DNA of 64,000 bases from Mesobacillus subterraneus (GTDB lineage: Bacteria > Bacillota > Bacilli > Bacillales > Cytobacillaceae): positions 81,814-145,813 of the forward strand of contig NZ_JAMBOF010000010.1 in the NCBI RefSeq assembly GCF_023715485.1, given 5' to 3'. Each line of letters starts with the position of its first letter. The stretch's first letter is position 1. Of this stretch, positions 32,072-41,264 are shown piece after piece. The translations under genes and the position numbers were made by a program. Below the pieces are notes generated by a model. The model searched no databases, was not told where the DNA came from, and saw only the letters and a list, made by a program, of their open reading frames with translations.

Positions 32072-34018
32072 TTAAGGGAACGGATGCGGTTGGCGATTGA
32101 GCTGCTCAAAGGTCAATGGCTGATCTGTATACCCTAGTTTCATTGGAACGTTAAGTACCCTTTCTAGTCCCGTCAGACGGGTTAGATGATGACCGAACGT
32201 CATCGGGAGCATCCCAGGAATCAAAACTTTCACGCAGGATAGTCCGTTTCTTTTCAATTCTGGTGCAGTTTGGTCCACGACAATTACATCGAGATTCAGC
32301 CCTCGGAATACTTGGAGTATATCTTTTAAGTCATCCGTCAGATCTGCGTGCGTTGATTTCCACTTGAATTCCTCTTTAAAGCTCCTCATTGGCTCGTTGT
32401 CATCCATCAAGAAATTGAAACGCTCTTCTGCCTGCGGTAAACCGTACAGCATGCCGTGGTCATCCATTTGCCTCACAAGAGAATCATCATGCAGCATTTG
32501 TTCAAATTTCTCCTTGTTTGACTCAAATTTCTCATCAAGGTTCAGCATCATGCCAGCAAGCTCCTGAATTGCGCTTTTCGCAGCTCTTACAGGATCCAGA
32601 TGGGCTCCTGCAGCAAGGATTAGATTCAATCCCTTATCCTTCCCGTTTTTTGCCATTGCCCAGACACTTGGGATGCCGTGCTCCATCGTAGAATTATACA
32701 AATAAAGATCATACCCTGCGACCGCCCGCATACGTTCGATCATTAATTGCAGCTCTTCGTCATCAGCAGTAAGCGGATCAAGACGAGGCAGCTTCAACTG
32801 CGCATACCAGCTTAAAAGAAACGAATCCCGTTCCACTACTTCCATGATTCCGTAAAAAATGGCCTCCTCCCTGCTTCCGCCCAGAGCGCATCCATTTGAC
32901 GTTTCATAGACAAAACCTGCAGAACCACAGCCCAAACTGTAATAGGCAAGGAGCTCCGGGACGAGAATCGGACGCTCATCTATTAGTGAATAACCCCATA
33001 CCCAATCAATCGGTCGGTCAGGATCAAACTTCTGAAACGGGAATCCAGGCAATGCATACTGTTCCTCAGTATGGACTCCAACCTTTAGCGGGTTGAGGGC
33101 GTGTTCCTCCAGATTCCGGTAACTGTCATGGATGACAGTCCGCTTGCCGCGTGGTTCTAGACCGCAATGTCGCTCTAAACCTTCCAAAATGGCTGTCAAC
33201 TCGCTATCTGCATAAACTTGAGTCCGTCCCGCCGTTCCTTCATCCCCTGAGAACATTGGCAGGTTGACACTGGCATCGGCAAATGGCGTTACCAGGTCAT
33301 ACATTTTGCTATTAAAAAGCCCCATGCGATTATCCAGATAGTCTTTATCAAGCACTTTTTTCAGCTCACCTAAAGGAGTGCAGCGGTAACTGTCTGCAGT
33401 GATTTTCGGACTTTGTTGCAGGGAAATTTGTGCCAGCTCTGGTGAATCGTCTGGCAATTGACTGCAATACTGGCATAACGAGTCGGGAATGAAGGTATGC
33501 CAGGAACTATTCAAGGTTTTTAAGTCGGTTAAATATACCCGTCCTTCCGAATGAGCCTGTTCATTCCCTAGAATTCTGCTAACCTCCGACACGATCAGGT
33601 GAGTTAGTTGTAAAAGTCCGGTATTAGAAGCCCACGGATCAGCTTTGATTCCTCCGTCAAAAGCCAGCTTTTGCTGTACCTGCTGCATCTCGTTTCGATC
33701 ATGTCCTCCAAGCAGGCGTCTCAGGTCAGCACATTGAGAGCAGCCCGGTTTGTTTGGGCGAACGAGAGGGCCGACTACACCTTCTCCAAACGAAACGAAG
33801 CCTCGCAGCCATGGTATGGAAGTCTGTTTCATCCATTCTTCCGCCTTTTGATGATGAGCTGGATTCCAGGCATCATCCAATACCAGGACCAAATCAGTTT
33901 TTTCCGGGACTTTTTTTTCATAATCTGTCATCCGAAAAATTGGATAGCGGGCTGACAGTTCTGCGCATACCCTATCTGCCAGCCATCCTTCTCCTACTAT
34001 CACCACGAAGGATTTCAT
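32072..34018 (-). CDS. Fused TOMM cyclodehydratase (E1-like plus YcaO)
   Basis: Protein of 648 residues that would form azoline rings on the precursor's Cys/Ser/Thr using ATP. Residues 1-200 are the E1/ThiF-like SagC part with a four-Cys zinc site (CSQC at 93-96, CQYC at 182-185). From about 260 the YcaO (SagD) domain follows, with the ATP-binding Glu-rich segments (LGGSREEAIFYGIMEVVERD) and the C-terminal PHPFP, the PxPxP tail essential in YcaO cyclodehydratases. The start overlaps the ThiF-like stop by four bases (ATGA). Central enzyme of the cluster. Confidence 0.92.
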   Translation of the reverse strand: MKSFVVIVGEGWLADRVCAELSARYPIFRMTDYEKKVPEKTDLVLVLDDAWNPAHHQKAEEWMKQTSIPWLRGFVSFGEGVVGPLVRPNKPGCSQCADLRRLLGGHDRNEMQQVQQKLAFDGGIKADPWASNTGLLQLTHLIVSEVSRILGNEQAHSEGRVYLTDLKTLNSSWHTFIPDSLCQYCSQLPDDSPELAQISLQQSPKITADSYRCTPLGELKKVLDKDYLDNRMGLFNSKMYDLVTPFADASVNLPMFSGDEGTAGRTQVYADSELTAILEGLERHCGLEPRGKRTVIHDSYRNLEEHALNPLKVGVHTEEQYALPGFPFQKFDPDRPIDWVWGYSLIDERPILVPELLAYYSLGCGSAGFVYETSNGCALGGSREEAIFYGIMEVVERDSFLLSWYAQLKLPRLDPLTADDEELQLMIERMRAVAGYDLYLYNSTMEHGIPSVWAMAKNGKDKGLNLILAAGAHLDPVRAAKSAIQELAGMMLNLDEKFESNKEKFEQMLHDDSLVRQMDDHGMLYGLPQAEERFNFLMDDNEPMRSFKEEFKWKSTHADLTDDLKDILQVFRGLNLDVIVVDQTAPELKRNGLSCVKVLIPGMLPMTFGHHLTRLTGLERVLNVPMKLGYTDQPLTFEQLNRQPHPFP

Positions 34019-35934
34019 TGTAATTCCTCCTCTCGCAGCAATACAGCAAACACCCCTTCTAGTTCCTCTTTGAGTTCAGGTTCAAGACCTAATTCGTAAA
34101 CCATTAACTGCTTTCGATTCCTTTTTAAGGTTTCCAGTGCTTCTTTAATGATCTCCGGTTGGATCCTTTCTTCACAACCAGGAATTTCAATGCTCCGCTT
34201 ATCTCTTTCATCTAGACGAATGGATGAGTCCTCCAAAGCTAATGCATTGCATGAATCTGAATGGTTCTGAGCTTTGAAAAGTGCATTCTGCAAAGACTTT
34301 CTTAGCGCCATGGTGATGTTTAGATCGGTATTGCCATACCACCCATCTCTTGTGCAAACATATACGGTCGGGAATCCGTTCACTTCTTTTCCTAAACCGA
34401 TCTTTGGCTCTCCTTGCATCGTGGTAAGTGCATCTAAATAGAAACGGCACCTATCATCCTCAACACGATCTAACTGCACACGGAAAACTGTATTCTTTTG
34501 CTGAAGCTGTTGTTTTTTTAGCTCCTCCGTCAAACACTTCTGAAAACCGCGGCCCATACATTCCGCAAATGTTTCTCCTGTTCCGATACCGAGCATTTCA
34601 TTTCTTTGAAGGGGTACAATTAAATTGGCAAATGTTGAAGCATAATCCTCAATCCCGGTTAGCCCCGCTTCCCTTCTTGCCTCTTCATGGGTCATACCGT
34701 TACAGATCATCTCAGCTAGCAGTTGCGCTGGACCTTCTGACAATGGATTCACTGGCTGGACACGGCATTGTGCTAGTGGCAGCTGCTTTGAATCTCCTTC
34801 CTCCCATATATGAAAAAGCCCAGTTTCCTTTGACGTTAGAAGGCTGAAGAAATATAACAATTTACCTGGCTCTGCTCTTTCTAAGCCATGTTTTAGCCGC
34901 GTTTCCAGACTTTCTACACCTTCAACTGTGATTTTTCCTGTCTCCAGTGGATGTGGTACAAACGAATGCCAGCTTCCTTCATGAGTCTCTAAATCCAGGA
35001 GGAAAATTCTATTTCTCTGATTTGGCTTTGTTACTCCAGTAATCTCTTTATATAATTCAAATACGATTATATTCGCCAACATGGATCCGGAAATTGCTGA
35101 GCCAGCAGGAAATGGCTGTTTTTCTGCTAAGACTGAAGAGTGCAAGCGCCGCCAGGCAGAATCCCAACCCGCTTCAGTATCTGGATGAACGATAGGGCCT
35201 CCTATTCCAGCCCTCTTGTGGCAAACAGCCGGAACAAACAACTTTTTATCTGCACGGCAAATAGCATGGAGAAGCTCCAGTTCCCCTAAGTTCTCTCCCT
35301 GCGTAACATACAAAATTGAATCGAAAGGTTTTAACGTCTCCCTCCATCCGTCCTCACTTAAAGTGACTTCCTCCAGCTCCACCTCCGGATCCGTTTTCCG
35401 GGCATGGTCAATGAGTTCATTCAGTCGACCTCTATTCGTCGAAACCTCATCGGTAATGAGCACCTGAAGCTTTGCCAATCCAGATTCAATCAGCGAAGAA
35501 ACCAATGAAGTCAAAAAAGGACCAGATCCCACTGCCAGAACATTCGCTTGGCGATAGGCTTCAAACCTGAAAGCCCCAGAACCGGCTAAACTGTCCACAA
35601 ATTCAATTTGAGACGCGAATTTTTTCACAACATGTTCAGGCAGTTGATGTGGAAGGTCCTTGCTCACATCTCGTACAAACTCATTCCGGTACAAAACTTC
35701 AGCAATCTCAAGTACCCGGTCCTTATAAGGTCCAGGCAATCCATTCGTCAAATACTCAAGCGAATACTCCCCATTGAACATCGGCAGCAGCTTCTCTACC
35801 CATTGATCAATTCCACTTCCTTGAATCCGGAAGGAACATTGGTTATTCCGAAAATAAACGCCGCTATTTGGTTCCGTGAGATAAAACGTGTCCCTCTTCA
35901 CTTTTAATCGCATAGAAGGCTCCAATTTTTCCAT
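34015..35934 (-). CDS. ThiF-like thiazole-bacteriocin maturation protein
   Basis: Protein of 639 residues of the type annotated as putative thiazole-containing bacteriocin maturation protein (ocin_ThiF_like). The N-terminal 90 residues resemble a winged-helix RRE leader-binding domain (RLKVKRDTFYLTEPNSGVYF then the helix EYLTNGLPGPYKDRV); the middle is a degenerate Rossmann ThiF/E1 fold (QANVLAVGSGPFLTSLVSSL) without the adenylation residues. It probably recruits the precursor leader to the cyclodehydratase. AAAGGAGGAGCGGT site before the ATG; coupled to the YcaO gene by ATGA overlap. Confidence 0.88.
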   Translation of the reverse strand: MEKLEPSMRLKVKRDTFYLTEPNSGVYFRNNQCSFRIQGSGIDQWVEKLLPMFNGEYSLEYLTNGLPGPYKDRVLEIAEVLYRNEFVRDVSKDLPHQLPEHVVKKFASQIEFVDSLAGSGAFRFEAYRQANVLAVGSGPFLTSLVSSLIESGLAKLQVLITDEVSTNRGRLNELIDHARKTDPEVELEEVTLSEDGWRETLKPFDSILYVTQGENLGELELLHAICRADKKLFVPAVCHKRAGIGGPIVHPDTEAGWDSAWRRLHSSVLAEKQPFPAGSAISGSMLANIIVFELYKEITGVTKPNQRNRIFLLDLETHEGSWHSFVPHPLETGKITVEGVESLETRLKHGLERAEPGKLLYFFSLLTSKETGLFHIWEEGDSKQLPLAQCRVQPVNPLSEGPAQLLAEMICNGMTHEEARREAGLTGIEDYASTFANLIVPLQRNEMLGIGTGETFAECMGRGFQKCLTEELKKQQLQQKNTVFRVQLDRVEDDRCRFYLDALTTMQGEPKIGLGKEVNGFPTVYVCTRDGWYGNTDLNITMALRKSLQNALFKAQNHSDSCNALALEDSSIRLDERDKRSIEIPGCEERIQPEIIKEALETLKRNRKQLMVYELGLEPELKEELEGVFAVLLREEELQ

Positions 35935-36035
35935 ACCGCTCCTCCTTTGCCCCTGCTGACCTCATCTTTTTTTTGACTGTCATAATCATCGTATGTATCT
36001 CAATTTGTCCCTTATGTCATATATTCCAAAGAAAG

Positions 36036-36071
36036 AATAGCCCCTGTGCAGACTGCTTGCAGGGGCTATTT
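36036..36071. terminator. Hairpin between bacteriocin precursor and maturation genes
   Basis: AATAGCCCCTG / CAGGGGCTATT arms with a loop of about 14 bases, between the precursor stop and the ThiF-like start. On the minus strand a TTCTTTCTTT tract follows, so partial read-through would give high precursor and lower enzyme levels. Confidence 0.75.
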
Positions 36072-36110
36072 TTATAAAAAAATACTTACTTTTATACCTT
36101 ATTTATCGTC

Positions 36111-36404
36111 TTAACGATGGCAGCGTCCGCAACCGCCACAGCCTCCACAACGACCGCAGCCTCCACATCGGCCACAGCCTCCGCAACGGAAGCAACCGCC
36201 ACAACGGAAACAGCCAAAGCAGCTAAAGAAAGGGAAACCGAAACCGAAGCCAAAACATCCTCCAAAACCGCCGCCTAAACCTACACCGAAAATCCGTTCG
36301 TCACCAGCATTATAATACTGATTTTGATCCCATGTGACTGGCTGGGTTGCCTGGAAATCACTCACATTAAGTCTTTGTAGTTCACTGTGAAAATCATTCA
36401 TCAT
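36111..36404 (-). CDS. Heterocycloanthracin/sonorensin-type bacteriocin precursor
   Basis: Precursor peptide of 97 residues. The leader (about 1-38: MMNDFHSELQRLNVSDFQAT, then QPVTWDQNQYYNAGDERIFG) matches the family leader; the core from about 39 is extremely Gly/Cys/Phe-rich, with a GFGFGFPFFS stretch and then a run of C-x-x triplets (CFGCFRCGGCFRCGGCGRC...). Thirteen cysteines would give up to thirteen thiazoles. Start: ATG-ATG after GGGAGG. It lies upstream of the maturation genes on the same strand, separated by an attenuating hairpin. No export or immunity gene is recognisable beside it. Confidence 0.92.
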   Translation of the reverse strand: MMNDFHSELQRLNVSDFQATQPVTWDQNQYYNAGDERIFGVGLGGGFGGCFGFGFGFPFFSCFGCFRCGGCFRCGGCGRCGGCGRCGGCGGCGRCHR

Positions 36405-36614
36405 CTACATAACCTCCCAAACTATTTACCATTGGCTCTCGAAACAAGAAACAAAAACAGTCGAGCTTCCCACGAAAGCTTTTGTATACAAGATAAACAC
36501 ATTCATAATTGAGAATACTCCCCAACAATTTATGTACTCTGGATGGGTATTGCTACTGATACAAAAGCCTAATTTGGTTGGATACTAAAAGAATGCTGAA
36601 TGTACAAACAAATC

Positions 36615-37664
36615 AAAATGTCTAAGAAAGGGGTTTTATTGGACATTTCGGGATGAGGTCGAAGTCAAAATGTCTAAGAAAGAGATTTTATTGGACATTT
36701 CGGGATGGGGTCGGAGTCAAAATGTCTAAGAAAGAGGTTTTATTGGACATTTCGGGATACGGTCGGTGTCAAAATGTCTAAGAAAGAGGTTTTAATAGAC
36801 ATTTCGGGAGGTGGTCGGTGTCAAAATGTCTAAGAAAGATGTTTTAATAGACATTTCGGGAGGTGGTCGAATGCAAAATGTCTAAGAAAGATGTTTTAAT
36901 AGACATTTCGGGAGGTGGTCGAATGCAAAATGTCTAAGAAAGAGTTTTAATAGACATTTCGGGAGGTGGTCGAATGCAAAATGTCTAAGAAAGAGATTTT
37001 ACTGGAAATTTCGGGATGTGGTCGAAGTCAAAATGTCTAAGAAAGAGATTTTATTGGACATTTCGGGTTGTGGTCGAATTCAAAATGTCTAAGAAAGAGG
37101 TTTTATTGGACATTTCGGGAGGTGGTCGAAGTCAAAATGTCTAAGAAAGAGGTTTTAATGGACATTTAGGATTGTGGTCGAAGTCAAAATGTCTAAGAAA
37201 GAGGTTTTATTGGACATTTAGGATTGTGGTCGAATTCAAAATGTCTAAGAAAGGGGTTCTATTGGACATTTCGGGTTGTGGTCGAAGTCAAAATGTCTAA
37301 GAACGAGGTTTTATTGGACATTTCGGGATGTGGTCGAAGTCAAAATGTCTAAGAACGAGGTTTTATTGGACATTTCGGGATGTTGTCGGAGTCAAAATGT
37401 CTAAGAAAGAGGTTTTATTGGACATTTCGGGATGTGGTCGAAGTCAAAATGTCTAAGAAACAGGTTTTATTGGACATTTCGGGATGCGGTCGGAGTCAAA
37501 ATGTCTAAGAAAGCGGTTTTTTTGGACATTTCGGGATGGGGTCGGAGTCAAAATGTCTAAGAAAGGGGTTTTAATAGACATTTCAGGATGTGGTCGGAGT
37601 CAAAATGTCTAAGAAAGATGTTTTAATAGACATTTCGGGAGGTGGTCGGTGTCAAAATGTCATC
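36615..37664. repeat. 52-bp hairpin array B (twenty units)
   Basis: Twenty head-to-tail units of 52 bp (one has lost a base; 36615 to 37653 is 20 x 52 - 1). Each contains AAATGTC-N19-GACATTT, i.e. a TGTC-N19-GACA core as in array A, with loop taagaaagaggttttattg and a 25-base linker tttcgggatgtggtcggagt plus caaaa. Variation is by point changes. No unique spacers and no conserved frame. Confidence 0.95.
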
Positions 37665-37677
37665 AAAAAATGATCAT

Positions 37678-37704
37678 AAAAAGCACCTGATCTCACAGGT
37701 GCTT
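37678..37704 (-). terminator. STAS-protein gene terminator
   Basis: AAGCACCTG / CAGGTGCTT with 6-base loop and TTTTTATG on the minus strand. Confidence 0.8.
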
Positions 37705-37712
37705 CACAGTAC

Positions 37713-38729
37713 TTACACTATTCTTCGCCCGCTTTTACCAAGAGCGTAATAAATTCCATGCTGAAGTGATTGCAGGCATTCATACTTCTTAAGGCTGGTC
37801 ATCGTTTGCGAGATTACCATTGCCAGTTCGGCTGATATTCCTACTAAAATTACTTCTACCCCAAGCAGACGAGCCGCGGAACCTAGACGATCAATTAATT
37901 CAGCAGTATATTGCGATATGTCTTTGTTCAACCCTGTCAAATCCAATAGAACGTATTTGGCTTGATATTTTGGCAGGTTATTTAATGTGTTAACGATTAA
38001 ATCTTCAGCACGGTCCTCATCATATCTTCCAATCAAAGGGACAACAACAATGCCATCAAGCACTGGAATCAGAGGTGAAGAAAGTTCCTTTACCAAATCC
38101 TGTAGCATTCTTGTTTTTTCTTCTACAAGGGCTTCTAGCTGTAAAATTTCTTGAGCTTCTTTTCTCCTTGCCATGTCGCGAATATTCTGCTGAATGTCAA
38201 CCTCATATGGAAAATATTCAACAACAGTATAGGGATTAGTTTCACTTTGATGCTCAATGATTTTATACCAAAAACTCATGCCAAATAGACCTGTAAAAAC
38301 ACCCGCATAGTGTGAAGGCACAAATATCCCTTTTGGGTCCTTATTCCCTAATTGGTTCATTTTATATTCCCAGTCATCTTTAATGAATAAGGTGAAATGC
38401 TTTGTATCCTCGTCCATTTTTTCTATTTTGACATATCCCCATCCAGCGGGTACGTATGTATTGGACAGCCAATCCACAACATTGGAGGTATTAATATCTT
38501 TCATCTCTTTAAATCCTTCGCCAACAATGATGCCCTGGCGGAACCCGGTAGTCTCTAATACCAGCTTCGTCGCCTCTACACCTGAGATATCATTAATCGT
38601 ATCAAAAAACGTTTTCATTGCCGAAACCCAGAAAAATACTACATCTCCACCCTCAAACAGTACTTCGCCGGTATTCAAATCCCACTTCAGTTCCACTCCG
38701 CCAACAACAATATCCTTTTTCATCTCCAT
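37713..38729 (-). CDS. STAS-domain protein with N-terminal V4R-like sensor (RsbR-type)
   Basis: Cytosolic protein of 338 residues. The N-terminal 185 residues look like a V4R/haem-NO-like ligand-binding domain (ETTGFRQGIIVGEGFKEMKD, GWGYVKIEKMDED); a coiled-coil linker (EAQEILQLEALVEEKTRMLQ) leads into a C-terminal STAS domain (about 218-335) with IPVLDGIVVVPLIGRYDEDR and YVLLDLTGLNKD, where RsbR proteins carry phosphorylatable Thr. This is the architecture of stressosome co-antagonists that feed sigma-B. Here the residues at the usual Thr positions are DLTGLN and the DRLGSA helix. Monocistronic. Confidence 0.8.
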   Translation of the reverse strand: MEMKKDIVVGGVELKWDLNTGEVLFEGGDVVFFWVSAMKTFFDTINDISGVEATKLVLETTGFRQGIIVGEGFKEMKDINTSNVVDWLSNTYVPAGWGYVKIEKMDEDTKHFTLFIKDDWEYKMNQLGNKDPKGIFVPSHYAGVFTGLFGMSFWYKIIEHQSETNPYTVVEYFPYEVDIQQNIRDMARRKEAQEILQLEALVEEKTRMLQDLVKELSSPLIPVLDGIVVVPLIGRYDEDRAEDLIVNTLNNLPKYQAKYVLLDLTGLNKDISQYTAELIDRLGSAARLLGVEVILVGISAELAMVISQTMTSLKKYECLQSLQHGIYYALGKSGRRIV

Positions 38730-38895
38730 TTAAATTCACCCACTAGTCTTAGAGTATGTAATAAATTAAAGTAAATCGGGCATTATGTCTGTTATTCGCT
38801 TTTCACCAATTCTTTTCCTTCTAGTTTGGCGAATTTTTGGAAGTTGGGACATTTCTCATGCTTCCATTAACGATTGGTCATTATACACAGAAAAG

Positions 38896-38934
38896 AAAAA
38901 ACTCCTTAATCCAGCCGGAAATAAGGAGTTTTTT
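38896..38934 (-). terminator. Terminator of SAM-riboswitch operon
   Basis: AAAAAACTCCTTA / TAAGGAGTTTTTT with a 14-base loop, just past the nucleoside phosphorylase stop. Confidence 0.85.
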
Positions 38935-38944
38935 CAGATGAATC

Positions 38945-39673
38945 TTATAACCTGGCTATCGCGTTTAATGCAATTTGCGCCTCTGCTTCGATCGCTTTAA
39001 CGACTAGTTCTGTATGTGGATCGTATTCTTCTCTAAGCTCTGCATCGGCATAGCCATCGATTGCAAGGATAGCTCCGCTTTTTACGCCCTTTAACGAAGA
39101 TATGACAAACAATGCGGCGTTTTCCATCTCTACCGCAAGGACGCCTGCCTTTTTGTATAACTGATGCGGGAAGTCAATGACACCGGAGTAAAAGGCATCC
39201 AAAGTCAGTGTAATTCCTTCCTTCACTTGTATATCCCCGCCGAAATCTTCAGCAGCATGACATAAAGCTTCTATTATATATCTGTCAGACACAGCCGGAA
39301 AACCAGGAGGAACGATTTGCTTTGTCAGGCCATCGGTGCTCACAGATGCTGTGCTGATCACAATGCTGCCTGGAGTTATTTCCTTTTGATAGGATCCTGC
39401 AGTTCCGACCCTGATTAAGTACTTTGCCCCGCCCATGATCAGTTCTTCAAAGCAAACTGCTGCGCCTGGTGCACCGACACCATGGCTTACAACCGCTACT
39501 TCCTTCCCATTCCACTTTCCCGAGTAGCTGTGATACTCGCGATTTTCTGCCAATAAGCTAGATTCTGTAAGCAATGAAGCAATCTTTTTGGCACGATTCG
39601 GATCGCCGCAGACAATCACTCGTTCAGGCAGATTTTCCGGGTTTATTTTTAGATTTGGCAGCTGTTTAGTCAA
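38945..39673 (-). CDS. Nucleoside phosphorylase (PNP/UDP family)
   Basis: Trimeric/hexameric-type nucleoside phosphorylase of about 242 residues that cleaves a ribonucleoside with phosphate. RVIVCGDPNRAKKIA is the N-terminal phosphate loop (GDPxR), LIRVGTAGSYQKEI the GTxG phosphate site, and GVLAVEMENAALFVI the M-E-x-E ribose site; late Asp in AIDGYAD would contact a base. I prefer the TTG at 39673 (GGGAGAG 8 bases upstream; overlaps the previous stop by 8 bases) to an ATG at 39694. Last gene of the SAM-riboswitch operon, which points to methylthioadenosine, adenosine or a related nucleoside as substrate; sequence alone does not separate PNP from uridine phosphorylase. Confidence 0.85.
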   Translation of the reverse strand: MTKQLPNLKINPENLPERVIVCGDPNRAKKIASLLTESSLLAENREYHSYSGKWNGKEVAVVSHGVGAPGAAVCFEELIMGGAKYLIRVGTAGSYQKEITPGSIVISTASVSTDGLTKQIVPPGFPAVSDRYIIEALCHAAEDFGGDIQVKEGITLTLDAFYSGVIDFPHQLYKKAGVLAVEMENAALFVISSLKGVKSGAILAIDGYADAELREEYDPHTELVVKAIEAEAQIALNAIARL

Positions 39674-40334
39674 AATCTTTTCTCTCCCATTCATCCTCTG
39701 GAATAGGCAGGTCCTCTCCCGAGAAACGCTCCTCTTTAAATGGGTCTCCGTTTATGTGGAAACCATTTTTCTCCCAGAAGCCTGGTTTGTTTTCATCAAT
39801 GAATTCAATCCCGCGGATCCATTTTACGCTTTTCCAAAAATATAGATGAGGGACTACGAGCCTTAATGGCCATCCATGTTTGTCTGTCAGAGGTTTTCCC
39901 TCAAAAGAATGCGCAAGCAGGACATCGTCTCGGTCCAAATCGCTTAATTCGAGATTAGCAGTATAATCCTGGTCTGCATGGAGCATAACGTATTTGCTGT
40001 TTGGATTGATGCCGACTTCCTTTAAGAAGTCGCTGAATTTCACACCTGTAAAAGTATTGTCAAAACGAGACCAGCGAGTTACACAATGGATGTCAACCGT
40101 CACGGAGGTTTGTGGCATCTTCATAATTTGCTCATAAGTAACGACAATCTCTCGGTCCACAGCACCAAATACCTTCAAATCCCATTTTTCAAGATCATAA
40201 TCAGGCACTTCTCCTTCATGAAGGATCGGAAACCTTTCTGTTAACGCCTGCCCGGGCGGCAGCCGTTTTGATAGTGCCGGATCGACTGCAGGTACTCTTG
40301 TGCGTTTAATTCGTTCTGCTTTGTTCAAACTCAT
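39666..40334 (-). CDS. Sulfite-oxidase-like molybdopterin oxidoreductase
   Basis: Soluble protein of 222 residues with the molybdopterin-binding domain of the sulfite oxidase/MsrP family: TVDIHCVTRWSRFDNTFTGV contains the Mo-ligating cysteine (HCVTRWS) and PLTDKHGWPLRLVVPHLYFW the typical PxxxxHGxPxRLVVP segment. There is no signal peptide and no dimerisation domain, so it is the short cytosolic sulfite-oxidase-like form. Position: 12 bases after the NupQ-like permease and overlapping the nucleoside phosphorylase, inside an operon behind a SAM riboswitch. A role in sulfur chemistry (sulfoxide or sulfite) would fit but is inference. Confidence 0.85.
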   Translation of the reverse strand: MSLNKAERIKRTRVPAVDPALSKRLPPGQALTERFPILHEGEVPDYDLEKWDLKVFGAVDREIVVTYEQIMKMPQTSVTVDIHCVTRWSRFDNTFTGVKFSDFLKEVGINPNSKYVMLHADQDYTANLELSDLDRDDVLLAHSFEGKPLTDKHGWPLRLVVPHLYFWKSVKWIRGIEFIDENKPGFWEKNGFHINGDPFKEERFSGEDLPIPEDEWERKDFD

Positions 40335-40346
40335 CCTGTCATCCTC

Positions 40347-41264
40347 CTATCTTGTACTTTGCTGTCCAGACAGCTGTGAATCCGAACCTTTATCCTTCAA
40401 AAAGAACATCGCTATGATCGTGATCAAATATGGCAGCATCGCTGTAAATTGAGTTGGCACAGAGAATCCCTGGAGCCTGACGCTGAGTGCATCCATGAGC
40501 CCGAACAGCATACTCGAACCTAAAATTCCAATCGGATGAGATTGTCCAAGCATCATCGCAACAAGGGCAATAAATCCTCTTCCGGCTGTCATACCCTCAG
40601 TAAACATCGTAACCTGGCCCAGTGAAAGCTGTGCTCCAGCCAATCCGCACAATACACCGCTCATCAGAACAGCACCATATTGAATCGCAGTCACCTTTAA
40701 CCCCATGCTTTTTGAAGCGGAGAGATTTTTTCCGACTGCCAGGAGACGGAATCCAGCAACGGTTCTATATAGATAAACATAGAGAAGGATCGCTGCTAAA
40801 AAGGCTATGTACACTAATGGCGAGTGCCCTGATATCAGCTTGCCGATTACCGGAATATGTTCAATCAATGGAATGTCCCATTTAGGGAGGCCCTCCATGT
40901 TTTTATCATAATAAGCTCCCTTTACATCAAAAAGCGCCCTCAACAAGAATGTCGTAAGTCCAAGTACAAGGAAGTTGACTGCTATCCCTGCTACAATTGC
41001 ATTTGCCTTGAATTTAATCGTAACGATGCCGAAAAGCAATGAGACCAGGACTGCTCCTGCCGCTCCACTTAAGACTGCAACGAAAACACTGCCGCTGTAA
41101 TGATTGCCGACAATTGCTGAAAAAGCTCCCGCCAGGATGAGTCCTTCCAATCCGACATTAAAAATCCCTACTCTCGCACATAAGGCTCCGCCAAGCGCTG
41201 CCAGCAAAATCGGGCTGACCATTCTAATCGCTGATATGAACAAGGAATAATCAAACAGATCCAT
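40347..41264 (-). CDS. nupQ: Nucleoside ABC transporter permease, NupQ/YufQ-like
   Basis: Membrane subunit of 305 residues (branched-chain-type permease fold, 8-9 helices) with ALCARVGIFNVGLEGLILAG near residue 30 and GRGFIALVAMMLGQSHPIGI near the end, both diagnostic of BMP-dependent nucleoside importers. Overlaps the preceding permease gene by 14 bases. The ATG at 41264 is used; a GTG nine bases before is possible. Forms a heterodimer with the NupP-like subunit. Confidence 0.88.
   Translation of the reverse strand: MDLFDYSLFISAIRMVSPILLAALGGALCARVGIFNVGLEGLILAGAFSAIVGNHYSGSVFVAVLSGAAGAVLVSLLFGIVTIKFKANAIVAGIAVNFLVLGLTTFLLRALFDVKGAYYDKNMEGLPKWDIPLIEHIPVIGKLISGHSPLVYIAFLAAILLYVYLYRTVAGFRLLAVGKNLSASKSMGLKVTAIQYGAVLMSGVLCGLAGAQLSLGQVTMFTEGMTAGRGFIALVAMMLGQSHPIGILGSSMLFGLMDALSVRLQGFSVPTQFTAMLPYLITIIAMFFLKDKGSDSQLSGQQSTR

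Noticed and set aside
34428..34847. 139-codon plus-strand frame inside the ThiF-like gene
   Set aside because: Antisense shadow; the minus strand encodes a complete conserved protein with coupled neighbours.
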